From the NCBI RefSeq assembly GCF_007097395.1, contig NZ_VKDC01000036.1, positions 1-61,660 of the forward strand: a stretch of 61,660 nt of DNA. The letters are read 5' to 3'. Under the pieces are notes generated by a model. It was not told where the DNA came from. It made no database searches and worked only from the letters and a program-made list of their open reading frames with translations. The position numbers and the translations under genes are program-made. The stretch comes from Fulvivirga sp. M361 (GTDB lineage: Bacteria > Bacteroidota > Bacteroidia > Cytophagales > Cyclobacteriaceae). Below, one piece after another: positions 54,431 to 61,660 of the stretch. Position 1 is the first letter of the stretch. Every line of letters starts with the position of its first letter.

Positions 54431-54452
54431 TTGAAAATTTGGAAATTTTCAA
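54431..54452. terminator. Perfect 22-bp inverted repeat between convergent genes
   Basis: TTGAAAATTT and AAATTTTCAA flank GG, a perfect 10-bp stem, 5 bp past the stop of the minus-strand AraC gene and about 107 bp past the dehydratase stop. Likely acts as an intrinsic or bidirectional terminator, though no T-run follows immediately and the stem is AT-rich. The rest of 54325-54457 shows nothing else. Confidence 0.45.
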
Positions 54453-54457
54453 TCTAA

Positions 54458-55342
54458 CTAGAAACTCTTCTTATATTCCCGCGGAGATACACCCATAAAT
54501 TTTTTAAACACTCTCGAAAAGTATAATGGATCCTGGTAATCTAACTGGTAGCTTATTTCCTTGATAGATAGAGTCGTGAGGTTCATAAGCTCGCAGGCCT
54601 TTTGGATTTTTATCAAACTGAAAAAGTACATGATGGAATACCCGGTTCGTTCCTTGAAAATCGTGAATAATGTAGAAGAAGATTTTCCGAATTCGGAAAT
54701 GATATCATTCATGGTCAAGGTATTGTATATGTTTGAGTTGAGGTACTCTGTTATTTGCTTGGCAAGGTCGTCCCTACTGCGGTCGTTATGATCATTAGAT
54801 TTTATACTGTAGTAAATAAATGAACCAAGAAGTTTATGCAATAACATACTGGAATATTCAAAAATCTGGTCCGTGTAACCCATTTTGAATAGATCCAGCA
54901 GATACTCAAACTCTGCAACTTTGTTTTGATGAAAAGGGATGAAAATAGGTTTACTGTTATTATGCTTTTCAAATTTTTTATAAAGATAGGCTGCATTAAT
55001 GCCCTTGAAGTGGATCCAGTAAATGCTCCAGGGGTCTTTACCGTCTGACGCGTATTGGTGTGGTTTGTCTTTTTCTATGATGAAAAATGTGTTCGGCTCG
55101 AGCTTGTATTTTTTGTTTTTCGTTTTGATTTTTCCTCTGCCTTCCAAACAGTAGATCAAAATGTATTCCAGGCACCCCAAAGGGCGGTCTCTAAAGTGAT
55201 TCAGGGCTTTTGGAAAAAAACCGATATCGGTTAAATAAAGGTTACTGACAAGTTCGTGACTGCTGTATTTTCTTGTGGTTCCGCGTGGCACTACAATCAT
55301 CTTTTCACCTTTGAATCCACTCTTCAACTGCCTGCTCCTCAT
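54458..55342 (-). CDS. AraC-family transcriptional regulator
   Basis: 294 residues from an ATG (complement of 55340-55342); ATG 55300 is an alternative. N-terminal cupin-like sensor domain (LEYILIYCLEGRGKIKTKNK, NTFFIIEKDKPHQYASD). The C-terminal 100 residues hold two helix-turn-helix units: NTLTMNDIISEFGKSSSTLFTIFKERTG and LSIKEISYQLDYQDPLYFSRVFKKFMGVSPREY, the classical AraC signature. Divergent from the GH2-type operon, so it probably activates that operon in response to its sugar. Noticeably AT-rich. Confidence 0.92.
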   Translation of the reverse strand: MRSRQLKSGFKGEKMIVVPRGTTRKYSSHELVSNLYLTDIGFFPKALNHFRDRPLGCLEYILIYCLEGRGKIKTKNKKYKLEPNTFFIIEKDKPHQYASDGKDPWSIYWIHFKGINAAYLYKKFEKHNNSKPIFIPFHQNKVAEFEYLLDLFKMGYTDQIFEYSSMLLHKLLGSFIYYSIKSNDHNDRSRDDLAKQITEYLNSNIYNTLTMNDIISEFGKSSSTLFTIFKERTGYSIMYFFSLIKIQKACELMNLTTLSIKEISYQLDYQDPLYFSRVFKKFMGVSPREYKKSF

Positions 55343-55549
55343 AACGTATTGTATTCGATTATTGAATAATTGTCTATATCATCTTTGTATATGTCCATGT
55401 GATGAAATTAGCATTTTTATAAATTTGACAGTGTAAAAATGTATAAACATGCATAAAATCCAAATTTTATGTTTTTGAATAAAAATTATTTCAAAAATGG
55501 TGTTGAGGAATTTTGTATTTTTTTTCGAGAAAACATAAACTAATAATCT
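55343..55549. promoter_or_regulatory. Divergent regulatory region between the AraC gene and the sugar operon
   Basis: 207 bp, very AT-rich. No exact TAnnTTTG box on either strand; CATCTTTG near 55384 is a one-mismatch candidate. It presumably contains both promoters and the AraC binding sites, but I cannot place them. Confidence 0.4.
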
Positions 55550-55901
55550 ATGTTATCCCAAATCAAAACCGCAAAAACTGTTTTTTTACTCACGCTTTTA
55601 ATGACCATTGCGGGTAATGAAGATGGGCCTTCAGTATCCTCGGAATCCCTACTTGATAGAGGTTGATCCCGTCGTTCGGGTGGTCAACAATTTCGTGATC
55701 AACCGAAGTCCGGGCAATATTTTCAAGGCAAAGGCGGGAGAGGGTAAACTGCTACTCACTTCTATCGACCTAGCCAATGATCTCGAAAACCGGGTCGAGG
55801 CTAAGCAGATGAAAAGCAGTTTGATGGCCTATATGAATGGGCCGGATTTCAACCCTGGCCAGAAGATTGATTTTTCAAAAATTAAAACCCTTGCCAAATG
55901 A
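55550..55901 (+). pseudogene. Remnant of a GH2-like gene: signal-peptide head joined out of frame to a C-terminal tail
   Basis: ATG 55550 opens a signal-peptide-like sequence (KTVFLLTLLMTIAG) that stops at 55666. A different frame from about 55650 to 55901 encodes EVDPVVRVVNNFVINRSPGN, KLLLTSIDLANDLENRVEAK and FSKIKTLAK, which aligns with the last 80 residues of the neighbouring GH2-type protein (VDPVVRVIDDFLTNRN, KLLFSSIDLGKDLENRIEAK, FENILTAIKN). So the head and tail of a paralogue remain, with the centre deleted. Its end overlaps the intact gene's start by 4 bp, so transcription and perhaps coupling are kept. Confidence 0.8.
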
Positions 55902-58711
55902 TCAACCCTAAGACTTTCAAAAACAATACTATTCCAAGGAGTTCCATCGCTCAGTGGGGGCAAGAAGGAGTTATTATAATTTCAATCCTGTTTTCCTTTT
56001 TCCTATTCTCGTGCTCATCCAGGCAACCCAACTCTATCTCACTCCATGGCGAATGGACAGTCATTCTGGACTCTTTGGACCAGGGAGAGAAAGAGCAATG
56101 GTACACCCGACAAATCAAGGGAGTCCTGGTAAATTTACCTGGGACCCTGGCAGAAAATGAGCTGGGAGTCCCACACAGTTTGACCCCTGAGATCAGTAAA
56201 AAAACCATGTTTCATCTCACTAGAAGCCACTATTACACAGGTAAAGCCTGGTACCAACGCAAAGTGAATATCCCTGGAAATATTGTGAATGGTCGCAGTG
56301 TCCTGGAACTGGAAAGAGTGCTCTGGCAATCGAAAGTTTGGATCAATGGAAGTATGGTCGGGACCGATAGTAGCCTTTCTACTGCGCATCGCTTTGAAAT
56401 CAATGATTTTTTGGTAGAAGGAGAAAATACGGTCACGATCATGGTGGATAATTCATTTATTGAACCTGGTATAAGCTTTGAACATGAGCGATATCCTGCA
56501 CCCATATCAGTAGGGTTCTCACATGCTTATAGCAACCATACCCAAGGCAAATGGAATGGAATTATCGGAAAGATCTCGTTAACCAAGTTGGAACCAGAGG
56601 CTATTCGTGAGTTGGCGGTTTATCCTGGTTTGAAAAACAAAAAGCTCACGATCAACGCCTTTTTTTATGGTGATATAATTGACGATCAGGCTTTTAATTG
56701 GGCAATTTCTCAAAATGGAAAGATGCTGGAGTCGGGAGAAACTCCTGGAAAGGTCAATGGAAAGGCTGTTACTGCGACAATCCCACTCCCTGGAGAGATA
56801 GAAGTCTGGGATGAGCACAATCCAAATACCTATAATCTAACATTTGGTAAAAAGAACTCATCCGAAAATTTCACAACATCATTTGGTTTGAGAGATGTCA
56901 AAGCAGATGGAACCACTCTTATGCTAAATGACAAACGAATATTTCTTCGTGGCAACCTGGATTGTGCTGTTTATCCAATTAAAGGCCGCGTGGATATGAC
57001 GGAAGCGGAATGGCTGATGAGGTTGAAAGTCGTAAAATCCTATGGTTTCAATCACATACGATTTCATTCCTGGTGCCCGCCAAAAGCTGCTTTTGAGGTG
57101 GCAGATCAATTAGGAATGTATCTGCAAGCTGAGCTGCCGCATTGGAGTTTGACCGTAGGCAAGGATAAAGAGGCCCTCAATTTCCTCGAAAAAGAAGCAG
57201 ATCGAATTCTGAAGGAGTATGGCAACCACCCCTCTTTTGTCCTGATGTCTATGGGAAATGAGCTGGAAGGGGACATGAGTTGGCTCAACAGCCAGGTTGA
57301 AAGGTTGAAGGTGAAAGATGGCAGGAGGCTCTACACTACCACCACATTCTCCTTTCAAAAGGGAGTGGGCACTTTGCCTCAGCCGGAAGATGAGTTTTTC
57401 ATCACCCAATGGACGGATAAAGGCTGGGTGAGAGGGCAAGGGTATTTCAATGATTTTCCTCCCGATTTTAGCGGTGACTACAGCAATCGAATTGACCATA
57501 TCGACAAGCCCATAGTGGCACATGAGATCGGTCAGTATGCCATTTTTCCTGACTTGAATGAAATTGAAAAATATAGTGGGGTCGCCCAGCCTGTCAACCT
57601 CCAGGCGATCAAAAATGACCTGGAGAAAAAAGGGATGCTTGATCTGGCGCCGAAGTTTGCCAAAGCTTCAGGTCAGCTTGCGTCGATCTTGTACAAAGCT
57701 GATATTGAACGCAATCTCAAAACACCCGGATATGATGGATTTCAGCTTTTGCAGCTACAGGACTACCCTGGTCATGGTACTGCGCTGATAGGGATGCTGG
57801 ACGTGTTCTGGGAGTCAAAAGGTATCATTGACAGTATGTCTTTCAGAAGGTTCAATTCGCCGGTTGTTCCACTTCTTCGATTTGGAAAGGTAAGTTATCA
57901 ATCCAGCGAGACCTTTAACGCAGCAGTCCAGGTAGCGAATTTCCTGGAACCAATAGAAAATTACAAGATCAATTGGAGTATCAAAGATGGAGGAGAAGAG
58001 ATTGAGAATGGAGTAATTACCGGGACGCGGATCCCCTACGGAAATACCGATACTCTTGGCTTCATACAAGTAGATCTAAAAACTGATTTCGCAAAAGAGC
58101 TTACGGTTTCTTTAGAAATTGAGGGAACAGAATATGCTAACGATTGGTCAATTTGGGTTTTTCCTAAAGTAGGAATACCAGGGTCAGATGTCATCTATAC
58201 CCAATCACCCAAAGAAGCAAGAAAGTTATTGTCAGAAGGAAAGAAAGTCTTGTTCAATCCTCCTGCCAATAAAGCAATAGGAGAACCCAACCGATTCGGC
58301 TCTATATTTTGGGGGCAGCTTTTGTTTAAACAGGTTTCAAATATGGGATTGCTTATTGACCCCGACCACCCTGCTTTTTCAAACTTCCCAACCAACTATC
58401 ATTCCGATTGGCAATGGTGGGATCTCTGCACCAATTCCAGGATCATCACCTTGGACGAGTTGGATGTTGATCCTGTGGTTCGAGTGATCGATGACTTCCT
58501 CACGAATCGAAATCTTGGACTGATCTTCGAGGCAAAAGTGGGCAACGGAAAGCTTTTGTTTTCCTCCATTGATCTTGGAAAAGATTTGGAAAATCGCATA
58601 GAAGCTAAGCAGATGCGCATCAGCCTGGTGAACTATATGGAGAGCTCTGAATTCGAACCTAAGAAAAACTTGACTTTCGAAAACATTCTAACGGCCATTA
58701 AAAATGAATAA
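55898..58711 (+). CDS. GH2-family glycoside hydrolase lipoprotein (beta-galactosidase/glucuronidase-like)
   Basis: 937 residues from ATG 55898. Long N-terminus with a lipoprotein signal (IIISILFSFFLFSC). GH2 order: sugar-binding domain (SLHGEWTVILDS, KAWYQRKVNIPG, VLELERVLWQSKVWING), immunoglobulin-like domain, then a TIM barrel with NHIRFHSWCPPKAAFEVADQLG, acid/base E455 in MGNELEGDM and candidate nucleophile E543 in VAHEIGQYA. The C-terminal 250 residues end in a segment shared with the upstream remnant. Cleaves a terminal beta-linked sugar or uronic acid, probably at the outer membrane or in the periplasm. Overlaps the RraA-like gene by 8 bp. Confidence 0.87.
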   Translation: MINPKTFKNNTIPRSSIAQWGQEGVIIISILFSFFLFSCSSRQPNSISLHGEWTVILDSLDQGEKEQWYTRQIKGVLVNLPGTLAENELGVPHSLTPEISKKTMFHLTRSHYYTGKAWYQRKVNIPGNIVNGRSVLELERVLWQSKVWINGSMVGTDSSLSTAHRFEINDFLVEGENTVTIMVDNSFIEPGISFEHERYPAPISVGFSHAYSNHTQGKWNGIIGKISLTKLEPEAIRELAVYPGLKNKKLTINAFFYGDIIDDQAFNWAISQNGKMLESGETPGKVNGKAVTATIPLPGEIEVWDEHNPNTYNLTFGKKNSSENFTTSFGLRDVKADGTTLMLNDKRIFLRGNLDCAVYPIKGRVDMTEAEWLMRLKVVKSYGFNHIRFHSWCPPKAAFEVADQLGMYLQAELPHWSLTVGKDKEALNFLEKEADRILKEYGNHPSFVLMSMGNELEGDMSWLNSQVERLKVKDGRRLYTTTTFSFQKGVGTLPQPEDEFFITQWTDKGWVRGQGYFNDFPPDFSGDYSNRIDHIDKPIVAHEIGQYAIFPDLNEIEKYSGVAQPVNLQAIKNDLEKKGMLDLAPKFAKASGQLASILYKADIERNLKTPGYDGFQLLQLQDYPGHGTALIGMLDVFWESKGIIDSMSFRRFNSPVVPLLRFGKVSYQSSETFNAAVQVANFLEPIENYKINWSIKDGGEEIENGVITGTRIPYGNTDTLGFIQVDLKTDFAKELTVSLEIEGTEYANDWSIWVFPKVGIPGSDVIYTQSPKEARKLLSEGKKVLFNPPANKAIGEPNRFGSIFWGQLLFKQVSNMGLLIDPDHPAFSNFPTNYHSDWQWWDLCTNSRIITLDELDVDPVVRVIDDFLTNRNLGLIFEAKVGNGKLLFSSIDLGKDLENRIEAKQMRISLVNYMESSEFEPKKNLTFENILTAIKNE

Positions 58712-59414
58712 CACGGAAATAGACATGTACTGGGAAACCGATAAAGAGCTTTTTACCATTGTACGGGAAGAGCTTTACACCGCAGTAATAGGTGACATTA
58801 TGGATAAACTGGGGTACCTGCACCAGTTTCTTCCACCACAGATACAACCACTTCAGGATGACATGTTTTTAGTGGGCAGGGCTATGACCGTACTAGAGGC
58901 AGATTGCTTTGAGGACCTTCCGGAAAATAGTAATAATCCTGTCATGAAAAAACCATTTGGTTTAATGCTGGAAGCTTTAGATGACCTGAAGGAAGACGAA
59001 ATCTACATTTGTACCGGATCATCTCCATCTTATGCCTTGTGGGGAGAATTAATGGCTACCAGGGCACAACAACTGGGAGCAACCGGGGCAGTAGTCAATG
59101 GGTATTCAAGAGATACAAAGGGTGTTCTGGCGCTAAACTTTCCTTCATTTTCCTATGGCAGGTATGCACAAGATCAGGCGCCAAGAGGGAAGGTGATCGA
59201 TTACCGGGTACCTCTTGAAATTGAAGGCGTACGGATAAACCCGGGTGACATTGTAGTCGGAGATATAGATGGGGTCTGCGTTGTGCCCCAAGAAATTGAG
59301 AAAGAGGTGTTTAAAAAGGCCATAGAAAAGGCACGCGGAGAAAAAATAGTTCAAAAGGCCATTTTGGAGGGCATAAGCGCAAAGGCCGCTTTCGACAAAT
59401 ATGGAATAATGTAA
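58704..59414 (+). CDS. RraA/HMG-aldolase-like family protein
   Basis: 236 residues from ATG 58704, inside the end of the GH2 gene. Family features: YTAVIGDIMDKLGYLHQFLP near the N-terminus, GRAMTVLEADCF, GELMATRAQQLGATGAVVNGYSRDT (the G-Y-x-R-D core) and VVGDIDGVCVVPQEI with the metal-binding Asp region. In sugar-acid catabolic operons such proteins act as aldolases or lyases on 2-keto acids; none is a ribonuclease regulator in that context. Substrate inferred to be the keto-sugar acid from the next gene. Confidence 0.85.
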   Translation: MNNTEIDMYWETDKELFTIVREELYTAVIGDIMDKLGYLHQFLPPQIQPLQDDMFLVGRAMTVLEADCFEDLPENSNNPVMKKPFGLMLEALDDLKEDEIYICTGSSPSYALWGELMATRAQQLGATGAVVNGYSRDTKGVLALNFPSFSYGRYAQDQAPRGKVIDYRVPLEIEGVRINPGDIVVGDIDGVCVVPQEIEKEVFKKAIEKARGEKIVQKAILEGISAKAAFDKYGIM

Positions 59415-59424
59415 CGCCATCACG

Positions 59425-60591
59425 ATGAAAATAACGGATATAAAAGTTTGGTTGGTCGAGGGGGTAAAATACAACTGGACCATGCTGAAGGTCTACACGG
59501 ATGAAGGGCATACCGGTGTAGGTGAGTCCACTAATTGGCCAGGCAGCCCTATGGTTTACCATGCCACGCAACATGCAGGGGAGCGAATCATCGGACTTGA
59601 TCCCATGAAGACGGATTTTATTTGGACGAAGCTTTATCGTGATCTGAACTGGGTAGGACCACACGGCGTTAGTCTTTGCGCTATCAGCGGGATAGATATG
59701 GCGCTGCTGGATCTAAAAGCTAAGGTGCTGGGTGTGCCTTGTTACGATTTGCTAGGAGGAGGATATCGAAAAGAAGTGTTGCTCTACGCGAATTACTGGT
59801 TTATCAAGGGAGGACACACCCCCAAAGAATACGCTGAGCAAGCATGGAAAGTTAAAGAATCAGGGTTTACAGGATTAAAGTTCGACCCTTTTGCACATAC
59901 CAGCTACTTGTATGGGGAGCATCTGTCATCAAGTCTAACACTGACTAAAGAAACTCAAGATTTGGCATTCAATGTGAGTAAGGCCGTTCGGGATACTGTT
60001 GGACCTGATTTCGATATTATGATCGAGACGCACGGACTTCTCAACTTACGCATGGCAGTAAAAATGGCGCAACGATTCGCAGACTTAGATATCACCTGGT
60101 ACGAAGAGCCCGTGGGGCCGGAGAATGTTGATTCACTGGAAGCAGTAAGAAAGAGGCTCCCTGGAAATGCGCCAATTGTAGTCGGCGAACGACATTATAC
60201 GCGATATGGCATTCGTGAAGTGCTCGAAAGACAGCTGTGCGAGATCATGATGCCAGATATCACGAGATGTGGAGGTCCTTCGGAGATGAAACGTATGGCA
60301 ACCATGATGGAAGCTTACAATGTGCTCTTGGCGCCACATAATCCAAACGGCCCATTATCCACTTTAGCAAGTGCGCACGTTTGTGCATCCGTGCCTAACT
60401 TTTTCCGCCAGGAATTTATGTTTACAGATGTCCCGTGGAGAGATGAAATTATCACATCCCCCATCAAAGATATGGTGAGAGATGGTAAGCTGCATTTGAG
60501 TGAAGAACCCGGATTAGGCGTTGATTTGATCGAGGAAGAGATGGAAAAGCACCCGGGAGTAACCAAAGAAAAGGAGGGTTTTTACATTTAA
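59425..60591 (+). CDS. Enolase-superfamily sugar-acid dehydratase (mandelate racemase/GalD-like)
   Basis: 388 residues from ATG 59425. Capping domain at the N-terminus, then the barrel with K152 (TGLKFDPF), E201 and H203 (MIETHGL), E227 (WYEEPVGPEN), E255 (GERHYTRYG) and H305 (LAPHNPNGPLS). Glu at three metal positions with His203 and His305 fits the galactonate-type acid-sugar dehydratase subgroup, where one His removes the proton and the other assists loss of water. It would make a 2-keto-3-deoxy sugar acid in the cytoplasm. Substrate identity unknown. Confidence 0.9.
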   Translation: MKITDIKVWLVEGVKYNWTMLKVYTDEGHTGVGESTNWPGSPMVYHATQHAGERIIGLDPMKTDFIWTKLYRDLNWVGPHGVSLCAISGIDMALLDLKAKVLGVPCYDLLGGGYRKEVLLYANYWFIKGGHTPKEYAEQAWKVKESGFTGLKFDPFAHTSYLYGEHLSSSLTLTKETQDLAFNVSKAVRDTVGPDFDIMIETHGLLNLRMAVKMAQRFADLDITWYEEPVGPENVDSLEAVRKRLPGNAPIVVGERHYTRYGIREVLERQLCEIMMPDITRCGGPSEMKRMATMMEAYNVLLAPHNPNGPLSTLASAHVCASVPNFFRQEFMFTDVPWRDEIITSPIKDMVRDGKLHLSEEPGLGVDLIEEEMEKHPGVTKEKEGFYI

Positions 60592-60603
60592 ACATTTTCA
60601 AAA

Positions 60604-61392
60604 ATGTCATTTGAGATCAACCTTAAAGACAAAGTCGCGATAGTTACCGGGGTTACTTCCGGAATAGGCAGTGGTGTAGCTAAGATGTTGGCGCGAGCGG
60701 GATGCACAGTGGCAGGCTGTGGTCGCTCCGCTGAACTAGGGGAAGGTTCAGTAAGTTTTAAGAAGAAAGTTGAAAATGAAGGAGTAGCTTCATTGTATCG
60801 CCAGATAGATGTCACCTGTCCTGATCAGCTTGAATCTTTTGTACATGAGGTAGTTCAGTATTTTGGAGGGATTGACGTTGTAGTTTCTAATGCAGGCGTG
60901 AATGTTTTTAAGAAGCCAGGAGAATGTACAGAAGAACAATGGGCGTTTAACATGGAACTGAACCTGGCAGCCCACTGGAGGTTGGGAAAGCTCGCGCGAC
61001 CTCATCTCATGAAAAATAAGGGAGTGCTTATTATCATGACTTCTAACCATGCCTACACCACTATTCCAAATTGCTTTCCATACAACGTAGCCAAAACCGC
61101 CTTAACCGGCCTGGTCCGTACCCTGGCGATTGACTGGGGACCTGAAATCCGCACGGTGGGTCTGGCCCCTGGCTTCATCGAAACCGAGGGAGGTGAGCGG
61201 TGGTTCGATTCTTTTCCTGATCCGGAAGTAGCAAGAAACAAAGTAGTAGATATCCATCCCGTCAAGAGACTTGGATCGGCGGAGGAAATTGGAGGTTTCT
61301 GTGCTTTCCTGGCAAGTGAATATGCTCAATTCATTTCAGGAACTACTTACCTGATAGATGGCGGAAGGAGTGCAATCATGCAGGATGTATGA
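60604..61392 (+). CDS. Short-chain dehydrogenase/reductase
   Basis: 262 residues from ATG 60604. Classical SDR: cofactor motif TGVTSGIGSG at the N-terminus, SNAGVN, catalytic S147, Y160 and K164 (YNVAK), and the closing ISGTTYLIDGG. Likely oxidises the sugar or aldonate that the adjacent dehydratase uses, or reduces its product. Last intact gene of the operon. Confidence 0.92.
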   Translation: MSFEINLKDKVAIVTGVTSGIGSGVAKMLARAGCTVAGCGRSAELGEGSVSFKKKVENEGVASLYRQIDVTCPDQLESFVHEVVQYFGGIDVVVSNAGVNVFKKPGECTEEQWAFNMELNLAAHWRLGKLARPHLMKNKGVLIIMTSNHAYTTIPNCFPYNVAKTALTGLVRTLAIDWGPEIRTVGLAPGFIETEGGERWFDSFPDPEVARNKVVDIHPVKRLGSAEEIGGFCAFLASEYAQFISGTTYLIDGGRSAIMQDV

Positions 61393-61423
61393 AATCGAAT
61401 ATAAGATTGTTCAAAACAGCTGA

Positions 61424-61597
61424 GATTTTTTGGTGTGTCCAGTACAATCTGAGAAGAGATCAAAGGATGAAACCAGGATAACCGCTAATCTGGATAGTGA
61501 GGCCCTGGAATTTCTGCAAGAAGGAGATAAAGTGCTTTGTATCCATCCGAAGAACCGCATATTTCAAAGTTGGCCTAAACCCTGTAATCTTGCGTGA
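61424..61597 (+). pseudogene. Short open fragment resembling the C-terminal region of the GH2 protein
   Basis: The frame is open after a stop at 61421 and ends at TGA 61595. TANLDSEALEFLQEGDKVL then CIHPKN recalls YTQSPKEARKLLSEGKKVL then FNPPAN near residue 770 of the GH2-type protein. There is no start of its own. Probably a remnant of another GH2-like paralogue, cut by the element that starts at 61597. The match is short, so this is tentative. Confidence 0.35.
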
Positions 61598-61660
61598 TGA
61601 AAAGACACGACGCTTCAAAGATGCAAGAGCATTACGAAGAGTGGCTGCTATCGGGCAAGA
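61597..61660 (+). mobile_element. 5' end of a probable IS66-type accessory transposition gene (runs off the window)
   Basis: ATG 61597 (overlapping the previous TGA) opens KRHDASKMQEHYEEWLLSGK, continuing past the window edge. The pattern of a charged start then HYxxWxxSGxS is typical of the small first ORF of IS66-family elements. Only 21 codons are visible and no terminal inverted repeat was identified, so the assignment is provisional. Confidence 0.45.

Noticed and set aside
56135-57523. Several minus-strand ORFs inside the GH2 gene, up to 137 codons
   Set aside because: They are antisense to a well-supported gene, show no motifs and overlap each other in different frames.
58704-59414. 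RraA as an RNase E inhibitor
   Set aside because: Operon context with a sugar-acid dehydratase and SDR points to a metabolic aldolase-type member of this family.

Overview
The window looks like a chromosomal piece of a member of the Bacteroidota, most likely a gliding or surface-associated marine Cytophagales (genus not determinable). Supporting signs are a gliding-motility-type C-terminal domain and a Por-type (type IX, T9SS) C-terminal domain, a PorP/SprF-family protein, a DUF4920-type lipoprotein, frequent TTG/GTG starts, absence of strong Shine-Dalgarno sites, and two boxes matching the Bacteroidota -7 consensus TAnnTTTG. The DNA is AT-rich; the last 6 kb looks less AT-rich by eye.

Layout. 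(1) 1-4992: the end of a giant cadherin-repeat surface adhesin with three near-identical 312-bp repeats, then a PorP/SprF-family outer-membrane protein and a PD40/SPOR-like/OmpA protein: a T9SS adhesin export and anchoring unit. (2) 5192-5605: a minus-strand tRNA operon (Ser-GCT, Arg-TCT, Pro-TGG) with recognisable promoter and terminator. (3) 5742-10581: an M28 metallopeptidase, a DUF4920 lipoprotein, a small membrane protein and a penicillin-acylase-family hydrolase. (4) 10713-54324: one very long, almost gapless plus-strand surface-polysaccharide locus. (5) 54458-61660: an AraC regulator and a GH2 / RraA-like / enolase-superfamily / SDR operon, bordered by two decayed GH2-like fragments and the start of what looks like an IS66-type element.

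The polysaccharide locus opens with a Kdo-type phosphatase, a UDP-GlcNAc 2-epimerase and kdsA, followed by Wza-like and Wzc-like export proteins, an ABC permease, a winged-helix/NusG-paralogue regulatory pair and a Wzt-like ATPase with a C-terminal glycan-binding extension. Sugar-nucleotide genes fall into recognisable routes: WbpB/D/E-like plus WbpG/HisH/HisF-like enzymes (2,3-diacetamido uronic acid with an amidino group); a WbpM/PglF-like 4,6-dehydratase with both a WbpV/WbpL-like branch (QuiNAc or FucNAc initiation) and a PglE/PglC-like branch (bacillosamine-type initiation); and an aminotransferase/acetyltransferase pair that could feed the WecF-like Fuc4NAc transferase. About ten glycosyltransferases, a sulfotransferase, several acyltransferases, an AlgI/AlgJ-like O-acetylation pair and a Wzy-like membrane protein complete it.

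The most interesting part is in the last third of the locus: an exosortase-family transpeptidase (44506-45075, with Cys/Arg/His in the expected order) together with a 60-residue secreted protein (52221-52403) that is little more than a signal peptide, a Gly/Pro linker, an IPFGG motif, one membrane helix and a Lys tail, i.e. the plan of an exosortase substrate. It lies 3 bp after a 1.1-kresidue T9SS-secreted protein and just before the sugar dehydratase. I infer an exosortase-dependent system that joins a tiny anchor protein to this exopolysaccharide; this is not demonstrated by the sequence alone.
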